A DNA stretch of 39,465 nt from Candidatus Gastranaerophilales bacterium (GCA_944323685.1 CALUTJ010000023.1:1-39465), one strand, 5' to 3'; positions 1-8,450 are shown, numbered from the stretch's first letter. Notes: generated from the sequence alone by a model not told the origin. Numbers and translations are program-made.

Positions 1-1
1 C

Positions 2-97
2 CATTTTTCAGGCTTCACCACAGTTCAGCCGAAAAAGAAGGCAAAGGTGAGCAGTGACGGCTCGAAGGCTCGAGGCATCACTGCGACACTAGATTAG
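2..97 (+). CDS. Possible 3' end of an unidentified gene (partial)
   Basis: An open frame enters from the left edge and runs 31 codons to TAG at 95-97. Its product ends in a lysine-rich stretch (QPKKKAKVSSDG) and I recognise no family. Codon choice (AAG, GGC, GAC, CTA) and GC content differ from the AT-rich genes that follow. The frame spans a strong inverted repeat, so it may equally be non-coding repeat sequence. The opposite strand also has a short open frame here (MPRAFEPSLLTF and on), so coding is not established. Confidence 0.2.
   Translation, partial: HFSGFTTVQPKKKAKVSSDGSKARGITATLD
51..84. repeat. Imperfect inverted repeat / hairpin in GC-rich edge sequence
   Basis: GCAGTGA (51-57) is complementary to TCACTGC (78-84), and inside it CTCGA (61-65) is complementary to TCGAG (70-74), leaving a 4-base loop. 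Two 3-base internal segments (CGG and GCA) do not pair fully. There is no T-run after it, so it is not a typical terminator. It lies in the only clearly GC-richer patch near the left edge, where an assembly would break at a repeated element. Confidence 0.45.
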
Positions 98-284
98 ATA
101 AATACGGTTGTTAAATCTTAAATTTTAACTTACCCTGCATAAGCTCCTTCAAACTTAAAACACACAATACATAAACATCGTGAAAAGCTTTATATACACA
201 GAATTAAGACTTTTTCGGATTTTTTTTAAAAAGCATATATTTGTAATAAAATATTTACTGTAAAAATAATTTGAGGATATTCTT

Positions 285-1553
285 ATGACAAGACCGATGA
301 CAATTGCAGAAAAAATACTGGCAAAACATGCCGGCTTAAGTGAAGTTACGCCGGGGCAGCTTATCAGTGCAAAGCTTGATATCACACTTGCAAATGACAT
401 AACAGGGCCTGTCGCAATAAAAGAATTCCAAAAAATCGGAGTGGATAAAGTTTTTGATAAAGACAGAGTCGTCTTTGTACCTGACCATTTTGTCCCGAAC
501 AAAGACATTAAATCAGCCCGGCAGGCAAAAAGTGTCAGAGAGTTTTCCAAAGAACAAAACCTGAAAAACTATTTTGAAGTCGGTAGAATGGGAATTGAAC
601 ACGCACTGCTGCCCGAAAAAGGCATTGTTACAGCAGGTGATTTAATCATAGGGGCTGACTCACACACCTGCACTTACGGAGCATTAGGCGCTTTTGCCAC
701 AGGTGTCGGCTCAACAGACCTTGCCTGTGCAATGGCAAGCGGTGAAACATGGTTTAAAGTACCTTCAACAATTAAAGTTGAGTTTAACGGAAAACTCAAC
801 AAATGGGTAAGTGCAAAAGATTTAATATTACACCTGATCGGGGATATAGGTGTAGACGGAGCGCTTTATAAAGTTCTTGAAATCGGCGGCAGCGCAATTG
901 AAGAAATGGAAATGGACGGCCGATTAACCATCTGCAACATGGCTATTGAAGCCGGAGCTAAAGCGGGAATAATTGTTCCCGACAAGGTTACAAGAGAATA
1001 TTTAAAGAACAGAAGTCTCAGAGAACCTGTATTCTACACAAGTGATACAGATGCACAGTATGAAAAAGTTCTTGTGTATGATGTTTCCAAAATTGAACCA
1101 ACCGTTGCATTCCCTCATTTGCCGGAAAATACAAAACCGATTTCTCAAGTGGGTGAGATAAAAATAAATCAATCGGTAATAGGCAGCTGTACAAACGGCA
1201 GACTTTCCGACCTCGCTGTTACGGCAGAAATTTTAAAAGGAAGAAAAGTTCACCCTGACGTACGTTTGATAGTATTTCCGGGAACGCAGGATATTTATCT
1301 TGAAGCAATAAAACTCGGTTATATACAAACAATCATAGAAGCTCAAGGCGCTGTCTCCACGCCGACCTGCGGGCCTTGCTTAGGCGGATACGCCGGCATT
1401 CTGGCAGAAGGCGAAAGATGCATCTCTACCACAAACAGAAACTTTGTCGGACGAATGGGACACGTAGACAGCGAAGTTTATCTCGCTTCACCGGCTGTTG
1501 CAGCCGCAAGTGCTGTACTCGGAAGAATAGCTTCCCCCGTGGAATTGGATTAA
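285..1553 (+). CDS. leuC: 3-isopropylmalate dehydratase large subunit LeuC
   Basis: This 422-residue aconitase-superfamily protein interconverts 2- and 3-isopropylmalate in leucine synthesis, using a cytoplasmic [4Fe-4S] cluster and a separate small subunit (LeuD). The three cluster cysteines are visible: C302 in IGSCTNGR, and C362 and C365 in [26 protein letters not shown] around residue 125 is the conserved active-site loop. The length matches the short LeuC class of about 420 residues (shared with homoaconitase-like enzymes), not the 465-residue enterobacterial form. Start ATG 285 has GAGG at 273-276, 8 bases upstream. No leuD, leuA or leuB is in view, so LeuD must be encoded elsewhere. 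A homoaconitase-type substrate cannot be excluded from sequence alone. Confidence 0.93.
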   Translation: MTRPMTIAEKILAKHAGLSEVTPGQLISAKLDITLANDITGPVAIKEFQKIGVDKVFDKDRVVFVPDHFVPNKDIKSARQAKSVREFSKEQNLKNYFEVGRMGIEHALLPEKGIVTAGDLIIGADSHTCTYGALGAFATGVGSTDLACAMASGETWFKVPSTIKVEFNGKLNKWVSAKDLILHLIGDIGVDGALYKVLEIGGSAIEEMEMDGRLTICNMAIEAGAKAGIIVPDKVTREYLKNRSLREPVFYTSDTDAQYEKVLVYDVSKIEPTVAFPHLPENTKPISQVGEIKINQSVIGSCTNGRLSDLAVTAEILKGRKVHPDVRLIVFPGTQDIYLEAIKLGYIQTIIEAQGAVSTPTCGPCLGGYAGILAEGERCISTTNRNFVGRMGHVDSEVYLASPAVAAASAVLGRIASPVELD

Positions 1554-1571
1554 AATCTAACGAACAAAGTA

Positions 1572-1600
1572 TTACCAAACAAACTAATATTTGATACAAT
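1572..1600 (+). promoter_or_regulatory. Candidate promoter of mlaE, predicted leaderless start
   Basis: A -10 box TACAAT at 1595-1600 lies 17 bases after a weak -35 TTACCA (1572-1577). Only seven bases separate the -10 box from the mlaE ATG at 1608, and there is no Shine-Dalgarno sequence. Transcription would therefore begin at or next to the start codon. Confidence 0.45.
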
Positions 1601-1607
1601 ATATTTT

Positions 1608-2435
1608 ATGAATTCCTCCAGAGTAATTGAAATATTCAGACAGAGTGCAACATTTGCTTTAGGTAAAATGCTTGTTAACCAGACTCAGGATTTTTTTGAA
1701 ACCCTTGGCGAAATGGGCATAAGAACCTGTCAGGTGTTTTATCTTACAGTAAAGGCTCTCATTCAAAGACAAATGAAATGGAAACTGATTATAGATCAGT
1801 GTTCACGTTTTGCTGTTGATTCTCTGCCCATAACTCTGACCATTGTCGGTATGGTTTCGGTTATTATCTCTATGCAGGTTGCACCTGAGATGGTTAAACA
1901 GGGCGGAGAAAAATTTGTCGGAGCGCTGATGGCGGTTGTTACAACAAGAGAACTCGGTGTTATTATGTCAGGTTTTGCAATTATTTCAATGATAGGCTCC
2001 TCTTATGCTTCAGAAATTGCGACAATGAGGGTAACAGAGCAGATTGATGCCCTTAAAGTGCTAAAGGTTAACCCGATAGAGTATCTTTTTATTCCGCGTG
2101 TTGTTGCGGGTTTTGTTATGATGCCCGTTGTTGTGATAATAGCCTCCACTTTCGGGCTTATATGTTCGGGAATTGCCGCACACTTAAGCGCCCATATAAG
2201 CAGACTTAACTATATAAGCTCACTGTGGCAGGGGTTGTATCTTAAAGATATTTTTGTATCTCTGGGGAAAGCAGCCTGCTTCGGCGCCGCAATTGCCATA
2301 ATCAGCAGCACATGCGGCTACCTTGCTTACGGCGGAGCAAAAGGTGTAGGGCTTTCTACAACCAAAGCCGTTGTATGGTCGTTTGTTGCGATTTGCATAA
2401 TCGACTATATTTTCGCGTCAATATTCTTCTTTTAA
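1608..2435 (+). CDS. mlaE: MlaE-family lipid ABC transporter permease
   Basis: This 275-residue inner-membrane permease belongs to the MlaE/YrbE (DUF140) family, which with an MlaF ATPase and an MCE protein moves phospholipids between inner and outer membranes. The family signature is clear at residues 144-156 (EQIDALKVLKVNP), followed by PRVVAGFVMMPVVV. Several hydrophobic segments span residues 60-85, 110-140, 165-190 and 220-275, and the amphipathic N-terminus is typical. It is first in mlaE-mlaF-mlaD order, 54 bases after leuC. No Shine-Dalgarno precedes ATG 1608; a -10-like TACAAT ends at 1600, so translation may be leaderless. In plants and cyanobacteria the equivalent is TGD1-like. MlaA, MlaB and MlaC homologues are not in this window. 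Confidence 0.93.
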   Translation: MNSSRVIEIFRQSATFALGKMLVNQTQDFFETLGEMGIRTCQVFYLTVKALIQRQMKWKLIIDQCSRFAVDSLPITLTIVGMVSVIISMQVAPEMVKQGGEKFVGALMAVVTTRELGVIMSGFAIISMIGSSYASEIATMRVTEQIDALKVLKVNPIEYLFIPRVVAGFVMMPVVVIIASTFGLICSGIAAHLSAHISRLNYISSLWQGLYLKDIFVSLGKAACFGAAIAIISSTCGYLAYGGAKGVGLSTTKAVVWSFVAICIIDYIFASIFFF

Positions 2436-2482
2436 AAAAACACAGAAAATTTAACTTATACTAACCCACAAGGACAAAAACA

Positions 2483-3208
2483 ATGAGCATAGATGTAAGA
2501 CATCTTAAAAAATCTTTTAAAGACAAAACCGTTCTGGATGACATATCGTTTAAGGTTGAAGACGGAGAGATTCTGGCGGTTGTCGGACTCAGCGGTGCAG
2601 GGAAAAGCACCATATTAAAACTTATTTGCGGGCTAACTCAACCCGACAGCGGGGAAATTATTGTTTCACCGGGGGACATAGCCATGGTTTTTCAGTATTC
2701 AGCGTTGTTTGACTCCTTGGACGTTTTTGAAAATATAGCTTTTGCACTCAAAGAGAGAAAAGAATTCAAAAACAAATACACTCAAAAGCAGCTGGAAGAA
2801 ATAGTTGCCCAAAAATTGAAACTTGTCGGACTGGAAGGCATTGAAAATAAAATGCCGCACGAACTCTCAGGCGGTATGCAAAAACGCGTAAGTTTTGCAC
2901 GTGCGGTTGTAACAGACCCTAAAACAATTTTATATGACGAACCTACTGCCGGACTTGACCCTGTGTCATCAACAATGATTGAAGATTACATAGTAAGACT
3001 CAAAGACGAGTTCAATCCCGCATCCGTTATTGTTACACACCAATTATCCACCATTCAAAGGTGTGCGTCAAAAGTCATCATGTTGTATAATACAAAAATC
3101 GTATACTCCGGAACCCCTCAGGATATGATAGAAGGCGGAAACGAGTACACAAAACAATTTATAAACGCCTGCATTGACGGCCCCATGAAAGTAGCAGGAA
3201 GCGATTAA
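2483..3208 (+). CDS. mlaF: MlaF-family lipid ABC transporter ATPase
   Basis: This 241-residue cytoplasmic ATPase powers the MlaE permease. All ABC motifs are intact: Walker A GLSGAGKST at 35-43, Q71 of the Q-loop followed by YSALFDSL (typical of MlaF), signature LSGGMQ at 128-133, Walker B ILYDEPTAGLD from 149 and switch H186 in VTHQ. The length matches the family (about 240-270). ATG 2483 has AAGGA 9-10 bases upstream. It sits 47 bases after mlaE and 26 bases before mlaD, consistent with one operon. The C-terminus lacks the extension by which E. coli MlaF subunits swap contacts; whether it dimerises differently is unknown. Confidence 0.93.
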   Translation: MSIDVRHLKKSFKDKTVLDDISFKVEDGEILAVVGLSGAGKSTILKLICGLTQPDSGEIIVSPGDIAMVFQYSALFDSLDVFENIAFALKERKEFKNKYTQKQLEEIVAQKLKLVGLEGIENKMPHELSGGMQKRVSFARAVVTDPKTILYDEPTAGLDPVSSTMIEDYIVRLKDEFNPASVIVTHQLSTIQRCASKVIMLYNTKIVYSGTPQDMIEGGNEYTKQFINACIDGPMKVAGSD

Positions 3209-3234
3209 TAAAAAATAAAAGGAATTTTATAAAA

Positions 3235-4599
3235 ATGCGTTTTTCATCCTCATTTAAAGTCGGTTTATTAACTTTATCAGCACTTATAATATTGATTTTT
3301 TCAATACTATGGATAAAAGGCAGAGCACTTTCAGCCGGCGAAAGGCTGTTTGTAGATTTTAAAGATATTAACGGGATGCGTCCGGGTTCTGCCGTACAGT
3401 TAATGGGGCTTAGGATAGGTCAGGTGGAAGAAATCACACCTGTTTTAACAAACCCTGATGACCCGTATGTAAGGGTAAAGTTTGTTATAACAGAACCTGA
3501 CATAACAATACCTAACGCATCAACAATCTCAATCCAGCAGTCAGGTATTATTGGTGAACAGTTCCTTGAAATTACCCCGCCAAAATTAAGAACCATTTAT
3601 CTTCCGATAAACAAACGCTCACAGGTGCTGCACGCTAATGACAAAGTGCAGATGATTTTGAGCAACAAACCTTATGATGTAGGTAAGGTAAAAAAAATAG
3701 AAATTATCCAGACAAAAACTTTGCCGATAAATATTCAGGAAGAAATAAAAACACCTTCAGCCTACAAGGTAGGTTACATTGTTACTTTGCCGGGGCTTCA
3801 GCTTCCTGACAGGCTTCAGGCCAAGGTTAAAACCGCCGATTCTAAACACTATTTATTCTTAAAACCTTATACAAAAATGGAACTTGCTTATCCTAAATCA
3901 ACCTCAAGATTTACGGTAATTGAACCGTTAAGACTCTCTGACTTTATGGATTTGCAATACAGAGCAGCAATGGCGCTGGCAGAAACAAACGAAAAGCTCA
4001 GTGCACTTATGTCTGACGACATTATTGCCGATTTAAAAAATATCGTAGCAAATGTTGATATGCTGACAATAAAAGCCAACTCAACACTTGACAAAACACA
4101 GGCTCTGCTTGATTCTTCAAGAAAAGATCTGGATTCTTTGATGGTTACAACAGACAAACTGTCAGGCAAAATTATTGTTCTTACTGACAACATTAACAAA
4201 ATTATAGGCGACGAAGACTTTAAAGACACACTGATGTCAACAACAAAATCAATTGACAGATTATCGCAGAATCTGAACAAAGTTCTTGAAGATCCAAAAA
4301 CAAAAGAAACTATGGATAACCTGAATGTTGCAAGTAAGAATATATCCGAAATTGCCACTTACGTAAACACAATGACAAAAGACCCTGTCTTAAAAGAACA
4401 GATTAATACAACGGTTACAAAGTTCAATAAAGCACTCGATGACCTGTCCTGTACATTAGAAACTGTTAACGGACTTACAACGGACAAAAAAGAAGAACTC
4501 AATGACACAATTAACAATGTTAACGAAACTTCCAAAAACCTTCGCAAGTTCTCGGAAAAATTGAACAAACGATTCCTGCTGTTCAGGTTAATGTTCTAA
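3235..4599 (+). CDS. mlaD: MlaD-like MCE-domain protein with long C-terminal helical region
   Basis: This 454-residue membrane-anchored MCE (mammalian cell entry) protein is the periplasmic substrate-binding component of the Mla transporter. Residues 9-27 form a signal-anchor helix, followed by an MCE domain at about 37-117 (LFVDFKDINGMRPGSAVQL, then IGEQFLEI). A further segment at about 120-235 (KVGYIVTLPGLQL) is not part of the E. coli protein. Residues 240-450 are polar and heptad-like, rich in D, N, K, T and L, with repeated -NLNK-, -DNINK- and -NNVNETSKNL- units, and so are probably long alpha helices. It is about 2.5 times the length of E. coli MlaD (183). The shape suggests a tube or needle-like bridge as in PqiB/YebT or mycobacterial Mce proteins; that is inferred. 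A good AAAGGA precedes ATG 3235. Confidence 0.88.
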   Translation: MRFSSSFKVGLLTLSALIILIFSILWIKGRALSAGERLFVDFKDINGMRPGSAVQLMGLRIGQVEEITPVLTNPDDPYVRVKFVITEPDITIPNASTISIQQSGIIGEQFLEITPPKLRTIYLPINKRSQVLHANDKVQMILSNKPYDVGKVKKIEIIQTKTLPINIQEEIKTPSAYKVGYIVTLPGLQLPDRLQAKVKTADSKHYLFLKPYTKMELAYPKSTSRFTVIEPLRLSDFMDLQYRAAMALAETNEKLSALMSDDIIADLKNIVANVDMLTIKANSTLDKTQALLDSSRKDLDSLMVTTDKLSGKIIVLTDNINKIIGDEDFKDTLMSTTKSIDRLSQNLNKVLEDPKTKETMDNLNVASKNISEIATYVNTMTKDPVLKEQINTTVTKFNKALDDLSCTLETVNGLTTDKKEELNDTINNVNETSKNLRKFSEKLNKRFLLFRLMF

Positions 4600-4613
4600 A
4601 TAAAGGAGAAAGT

Positions 4614-5030
4614 ATGAAAAAGAAAATAACACTTATCGCATTAATATCAGTATTATTATCAACAGCAATAAGCAACATTGCTTTGTCAGATACTACAGAT
4701 ATGGTAAAGGCTTTTGGAAAAATTGCAGAGATTTATGCGGAAGATATGCTCCCTGTATTGCGTGGACCAGCTAAAAGCTGCACGCCCGCATCTTCACAAA
4801 AAGGACTTTTGATAATTTACGGTAAAAAGGGAAATAATTGTCATTTGTTTTATCAGGGGATAGATTGCAATTTACCCGAAGATGTGCTGCAAAAATTTGT
4901 TCTGTCTTTGACCGTAGTATCAGATAATGCAAAAAGAGGATATATAAATCCAAATTCATCAGCAGATAAGACTCTTTCCGGCATTATTTCAAATCCTCAA
5001 TATTGTAAAATACAACAAAATAGTTATTAG
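4614..5030 (+). CDS. Secreted four-cysteine protein, paralog 1, unknown function
   Basis: I do not recognise this 138-residue protein. It has a clear export signal (MKKK, then a hydrophobic core to about residue 22, with likely cleavage near residue 25). The mature part has four cysteines, C56, C76, C85 and C131. It is homologous to the next gene: both share CTPA, then L-x-I-Y-G-K, C-H, C-x-L-P, V-L-x-K and QYCKI, and the four cysteines have identical spacing (20, 9 and 46 residues). This suggests a small disulfide-bonded periplasmic or surface domain. It starts 14 bases after mlaD with a strong GGAG, so it is probably co-transcribed with the Mla genes and may work with them; that is guilt by association only. 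Confidence 0.8.
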   Translation: MKKKITLIALISVLLSTAISNIALSDTTDMVKAFGKIAEIYAEDMLPVLRGPAKSCTPASSQKGLLIIYGKKGNNCHLFYQGIDCNLPEDVLQKFVLSLTVVSDNAKRGYINPNSSADKTLSGIISNPQYCKIQQNSY

Positions 5031-5049
5031 TATAGTAGAGAGAAAGTAT

Positions 5050-5475
5050 ATGAGGAAACATATGAAAAAAAATATAAAAACTATCTTAACAGCATCATTG
5101 CTCACACTGTGCCTGTGCAGCTGCGCAATGGCAAAAGACAAAACAATGGAAGACATTTTCCGTCAGGGGTACATGCAGGGCGCCAAAGAGCAGGCTAAGG
5201 TAATGCTGCCTATCTGGGAAAAAGCGGCAAAGTGCACTCCGGCAAAATCAAATGACGGAAGCCTCGAGATTTACGGGAAAGAAAACGGGCAATGTCATAT
5301 AAGATATTCGCACAATGATTGTTATCTTCCTGATAAAGTTCTTAAAAAATACACAAAAGCAGCTATAAAACACATAAATAACACCCTTGCCGGCAACTGT
5401 GACCCATTTTCAGCAGAAACAAGATATATGCAGTCCGTACAAAACAATGAACAGTACTGTAAAATCAAATATTAA
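5050..5475 (+). CDS. Secreted four-cysteine protein, paralog 2, possible lipoprotein
   Basis: This 141-residue exported protein is paralogous to its upstream neighbour, 19 bases away. The signal peptide contains a lipobox-like LCSC ending at C25, so it may be lipid-anchored, unlike paralog 1. Mature-domain cysteines C62, C82, C91 and C137 match paralog 1 with the same spacing; an extra C117 is unique. A second in-frame ATG at 5062 (MKKNIKTIL) has GAGG at 5052-5055 in front and is an alternative start; ATG 5050 has the purine run GAGAGAAAG. The strong hairpin just after the stop suggests that the Mla-linked operon ends here. No family assigned. Confidence 0.8.
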   Translation: MRKHMKKNIKTILTASLLTLCLCSCAMAKDKTMEDIFRQGYMQGAKEQAKVMLPIWEKAAKCTPAKSNDGSLEIYGKENGQCHIRYSHNDCYLPDKVLKKYTKAAIKHINNTLAGNCDPFSAETRYMQSVQNNEQYCKIKY

Positions 5476-5490
5476 TAAACAAAGATTTTT

Positions 5491-5522
5491 AATTTACCCC
5501 TGACCTGTGTCAGGGGTAAATT
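5491..5522. terminator. Perfect 14-bp hairpin closing the leuC/mla region
   Basis: AATTTACCCCTGAC (5491-5504) pairs perfectly with GTCAGGGGTAAATT (5509-5522) around the loop CTGT. It lies 15 bases after the last gene of the upstream run. The T-run is on its 5' side, not after it, so if it terminates it is not a textbook intrinsic terminator; it could also protect the 3' end. Confidence 0.6.
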
Positions 5523-5605
5523 GTAAAAGAACACACAGTTTTATTTTTTACTGCATATGGTTTTGAATAGTTAATTTCAATATTTATACAAAATAGAAAT
5601 TGTTA

Positions 5606-5625
5606 ACATAATAAAAATATTATGT
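5606..5625. promoter_or_regulatory. 8-bp palindrome in intergenic region, operator candidate
   Basis: ACATAATA (5606-5613) and TATTATGT (5618-5625) form a perfect inverted repeat around AAAA. It lies in the 237-base gene-free stretch between the secreted paralogs and the Cys-His-Asp protein, about 90 bases before that gene. The rest of the stretch is very AT-rich with no other structure I can name. Palindromes arise easily in such sequence, so this is weak. Confidence 0.25.
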
Positions 5626-5712
5626 ATATTTTTATTACATTAATGGCAATTTTTGTTAATAAAATATCTTTTACAAATTAAGGTCTATTTTAATTAAGTA
5701 TTGGAAGGTTAA

Positions 5713-6525
5713 ATGGTTTCTCCCTGTTATTTCCCAAATTACGGGTACAACAATTTTTATAGCGGTGTTCAAACACGGGTTCCGCAATATTCTCAACCGG
5801 CGCTAACTCAGGGATTGCCTCAATACAACCGATTGCAAAATTACAATTATTCGGGATATTTTAATCAATATCAACCGGCTAATGCTGCATATTATACGCA
5901 ACCGATAAATTATACATATAGCAATTTGAACAATAATATAAAACTCGCAGAATCTTTGTTGAATGAATTTAATTCTCAATATCCCAATCTTGAATCATTT
6001 ACAATGTCCGAGCTGCGTTCAATAAAAGCTCAAAAATATAATCCTCATTCTATTCAAACAACAGTATTAAAGGGAATTGCCGACAGAGATTTTGAAAAAA
6101 TGATTTCTTATCTCAACAAAAGACCTAATCAAAGATTGATGACGTTTGACGAATATCTTGCAATGGTAAAACAAGAATTTGCGACATATAATATGGGCAA
6201 TTGCGGTGAAAGGGCTTATATTTTGCATGACAGGCTTAACAAAACGGGAATAAAAAATCAAGCTGTTATTGAAATAAGCGGAAATAAAAATTATAACAAT
6301 CACGTTTTTAATGTTATAGGGCTTGCACCAGACGCTGTTTTTAATAAACCTGAAACCTGGGGGCCTGAAGCTATTGTAGTGGATGCCTGGAGCAACAGGA
6401 TTATGAAACCTCAAGAAGCTTTTAATTTTTATAATCATTTTTTTGAATACGGGCAAAATAACCCGATGAAGGTAGACAATTTAGATATAACAAAACTGTT
6501 TAAACCTTCCGTTCAGACATATTAA
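5713..6525 (+). CDS. Orphan protein with Tyr/Asn/Gln-rich N-terminus and Cys-His-Asp domain
   Basis: This 270-residue protein matches no family I can name confidently. Residues 1-75 are low complexity, rich in Y, N, Q and P (NYGYNNFYSG; PQYNRLQNYNYSGY), with no signal peptide. Residues 78-265 form a compact domain with the ordered signature of papain-fold peptidases, transglutaminases and deamidases: C164 in GNCGERA, H197 in NNHVFNV and D224 in VVDAWSN. Family knowledge: N-C-G/A-E, H-V/A and D-x-W triads occur in transglutaminase-like enzymes and in effector proteases or glutamine deamidases. Catalysis is an inference. GGAAGG upstream supports ATG 5713. It stands alone between a terminator-like hairpin and uvrC, which has its own putative promoter. 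Confidence 0.8.
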   Translation: MVSPCYFPNYGYNNFYSGVQTRVPQYSQPALTQGLPQYNRLQNYNYSGYFNQYQPANAAYYTQPINYTYSNLNNNIKLAESLLNEFNSQYPNLESFTMSELRSIKAQKYNPHSIQTTVLKGIADRDFEKMISYLNKRPNQRLMTFDEYLAMVKQEFATYNMGNCGERAYILHDRLNKTGIKNQAVIEISGNKNYNNHVFNVIGLAPDAVFNKPETWGPEAIVVDAWSNRIMKPQEAFNFYNHFFEYGQNNPMKVDNLDITKLFKPSVQTY

Positions 6526-6556
6526 TAACAAACCCGACCTTAAAATATATAACTTG

Positions 6557-6565
6557 TGCTAAGAT
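6557..6565 (+). promoter_or_regulatory. Candidate extended -10 for uvrC, predicted leaderless
   Basis: TGC followed by TAAGAT (6560-6565) resembles an extended -10 element. The uvrC ATG at 6573 is seven bases downstream and has no Shine-Dalgarno sequence. A -35 box is not evident. Confidence 0.35.
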
Positions 6566-6572
6566 TATTACT

Positions 6573-8450
6573 ATGAGTATTCAAAAATCCAACCTGCCCG
6601 CAGAGGTAAAACAAACCCTTGCCGTAATACCGGAGCTAAGCGGTTCTTATCAGTATTTTGATAACAACGGCGAAATTATTTACGTGGGCAAAGCCAAAAA
6701 CTTAAAAAAAAGAGTCTACAGCTACTTTAACAAACACCACGACTCGCCAAAACTCAGGGTTATGGTGCCTCAGATTGCAAAAATCCAGTTCATTGTCACC
6801 GACAGCGAGGTTGAGGCTCTTATTCTTGAATCTCACCTTATAAAGAAACACAAACCAAAATACAATGTACTTTTAAAAGACGATAAAAAATTCCCGTATT
6901 TCGTCATAACTGATGAAGAATACCCGAGAATTATAGTTGCACGAAAAGCCAACAAAAATAAAATCAAAGGCAAATATTTCGGCCCATATACAGATTCACG
7001 TGCAATGTACGCAACTTTGGATTTGATAAAAAAGTTGTTTCCGCTAAAACAATGCAAAAATCCTAAATTTAAAGACCGCCCCTGCCTGTATTACCACATA
7101 GGACGCTGTATGGCACCATGTCAGAGGCTTGTCACACCTGAAGAATACAAAAAGGTTTTAAAAAACGTGGAACTTTTTTTAACGGGTAAACAAAAAGAAC
7201 TGGTTGACGCGTTAAAAAAAGAGATGGAAAAATACGCAGCTACAGAGGACTTTGAAAAAGCTGCAAGGTATCGTGACAGCTGGCTTGATGTACAAAAAAC
7301 AATGGAACATCAAAAAGTCGTATTTGAAAACACAAACATAAATCAGGATATAATCGCGGTCTACAGCGAAGGCAGTCTTTTTGTTGTATCTCTTTTACAA
7401 ATACGACAGGGCAGACTTACTGATAAAAAAGATTTTCAATTTTCTAACACAGAAACTTTTGAACAGACAGAAGAAAATTTTGCAAACGAAAGCGAAGTTC
7501 TGGCAGCATTTTTAAAAGAATACTATACACTTGCATCAGAATTTGATATACCTAATACTGTTGTTGTTCCCCGTGTTTTAGAAAAAGAAGATATCGAACT
7601 CTATGCAAAATGGCTGGAATCAGTTGCTAATAAAAAAGTAAAAATAACAGATTCGCCAACAAAAAGAAATATTGAGCTTTTAAACCTTGCTCAAAAAAAT
7701 GCAAAATTCTATTTTGAAAAAGTAAAACTTCAAAAATTGACGGAAATTCAAAGAGACTACAACGAAGTAGGCAGCTATATTCAAGAAAAACTCGGTCTGT
7801 CAAAATTCCCGTATGTTGTGGAGTGCTTTGATATCTCACATATTCAGGGTACAAACACGGTTGCTTCAATGGTTACTTTTGAAAACGGACTGCCCAAGAA
7901 ATCACGATACAGAAAATTTAAGGTGAAATCTACGGAATCAAAACCCGATGACTTTAAATCCTTGCAGGAGGTTGTGGAAAGAAGATACTTCGGCAAGTTG
8001 ACAGAAACTCTGCCAATGCCGGATTTAATAATAATAGACGGCGGCAAAGGCCAGTTATCATCCGTTCTGGAAATCTTTGATGCACACAATTTTCACCCTG
8101 ATGTTGTTTCTCTTGCCAAAAGACTGGAGGAAGTCTTTAAACCTCACCAATCCAATCCCGTAATATTCCCGATTAATTCACCGGCTTTGTACTTTTTCCA
8201 GAGAATAAGAGACGAAGCTCACAGATTTGCAATAACCTTCCACAGGCAGCTGCGCGGCAAAAAAGCCACTGAATCGGTACTTGATGAAATAAAAGGGCTG
8301 TCTAAAGCCAATAAAGAAATACTAATGCACGAATTTAAAGACGTTAAAAAGATTTCTCAGGCAAGTTACGAACAGTTGAAAGAAAAAACAAACGCCCGTA
8401 CGGCAAAGGCTGTTTACAACTTTTTTAATCCGAATATACAAATTACGTAA
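6573..8450 (+). CDS. uvrC: Excinuclease ABC subunit C (UvrC)
   Basis: This 625-residue UvrC makes both incisions around bulky DNA lesions after recruitment by UvrAB. Domains in order: GIY-YIG nuclease (about 23-100; GSYQYF and IIYVGKAKNLKKRV), a cysteine cluster (CKNPKFKDRPCLYYHIGRC and APC, about 157-185), a UVR motif for UvrB contact (about 200-240), the RNase H-like nuclease domain (VECFDISHIQGTNTVASMV, IIDGGKGQL, RDEAHRFAI) and C-terminal helix-hairpin-helix repeats. The length is normal (about 600-625). Its 3' end overlaps the convergent PilB-like gene by 8 bases. It lacks a Shine-Dalgarno sequence and may be read from a leaderless mRNA. Confidence 0.97.
   Translation: MSIQKSNLPAEVKQTLAVIPELSGSYQYFDNNGEIIYVGKAKNLKKRVYSYFNKHHDSPKLRVMVPQIAKIQFIVTDSEVEALILESHLIKKHKPKYNVLLKDDKKFPYFVITDEEYPRIIVARKANKNKIKGKYFGPYTDSRAMYATLDLIKKLFPLKQCKNPKFKDRPCLYYHIGRCMAPCQRLVTPEEYKKVLKNVELFLTGKQKELVDALKKEMEKYAATEDFEKAARYRDSWLDVQKTMEHQKVVFENTNINQDIIAVYSEGSLFVVSLLQIRQGRLTDKKDFQFSNTETFEQTEENFANESEVLAAFLKEYYTLASEFDIPNTVVVPRVLEKEDIELYAKWLESVANKKVKITDSPTKRNIELLNLAQKNAKFYFEKVKLQKLTEIQRDYNEVGSYIQEKLGLSKFPYVVECFDISHIQGTNTVASMVTFENGLPKKSRYRKFKVKSTESKPDDFKSLQEVVERRYFGKLTETLPMPDLIIIDGGKGQLSSVLEIFDAHNFHPDVVSLAKRLEEVFKPHQSNPVIFPINSPALYFFQRIRDEAHRFAITFHRQLRGKKATESVLDEIKGLSKANKEILMHEFKDVKKISQASYEQLKEKTNARTAKAVYNFFNPNIQIT

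Noticed and set aside
98-284. Leucine attenuator or T-box before leuC
   Set aside because: No leader peptide with leucine codons, no specifier or T-box sequence and no terminator stem is visible in this AT-rich stretch.
155-550. Open frame on the minus strand across the leuC start
   Set aside because: It is antisense to leuC with no family signature and no ribosome site; it is a composition shadow.
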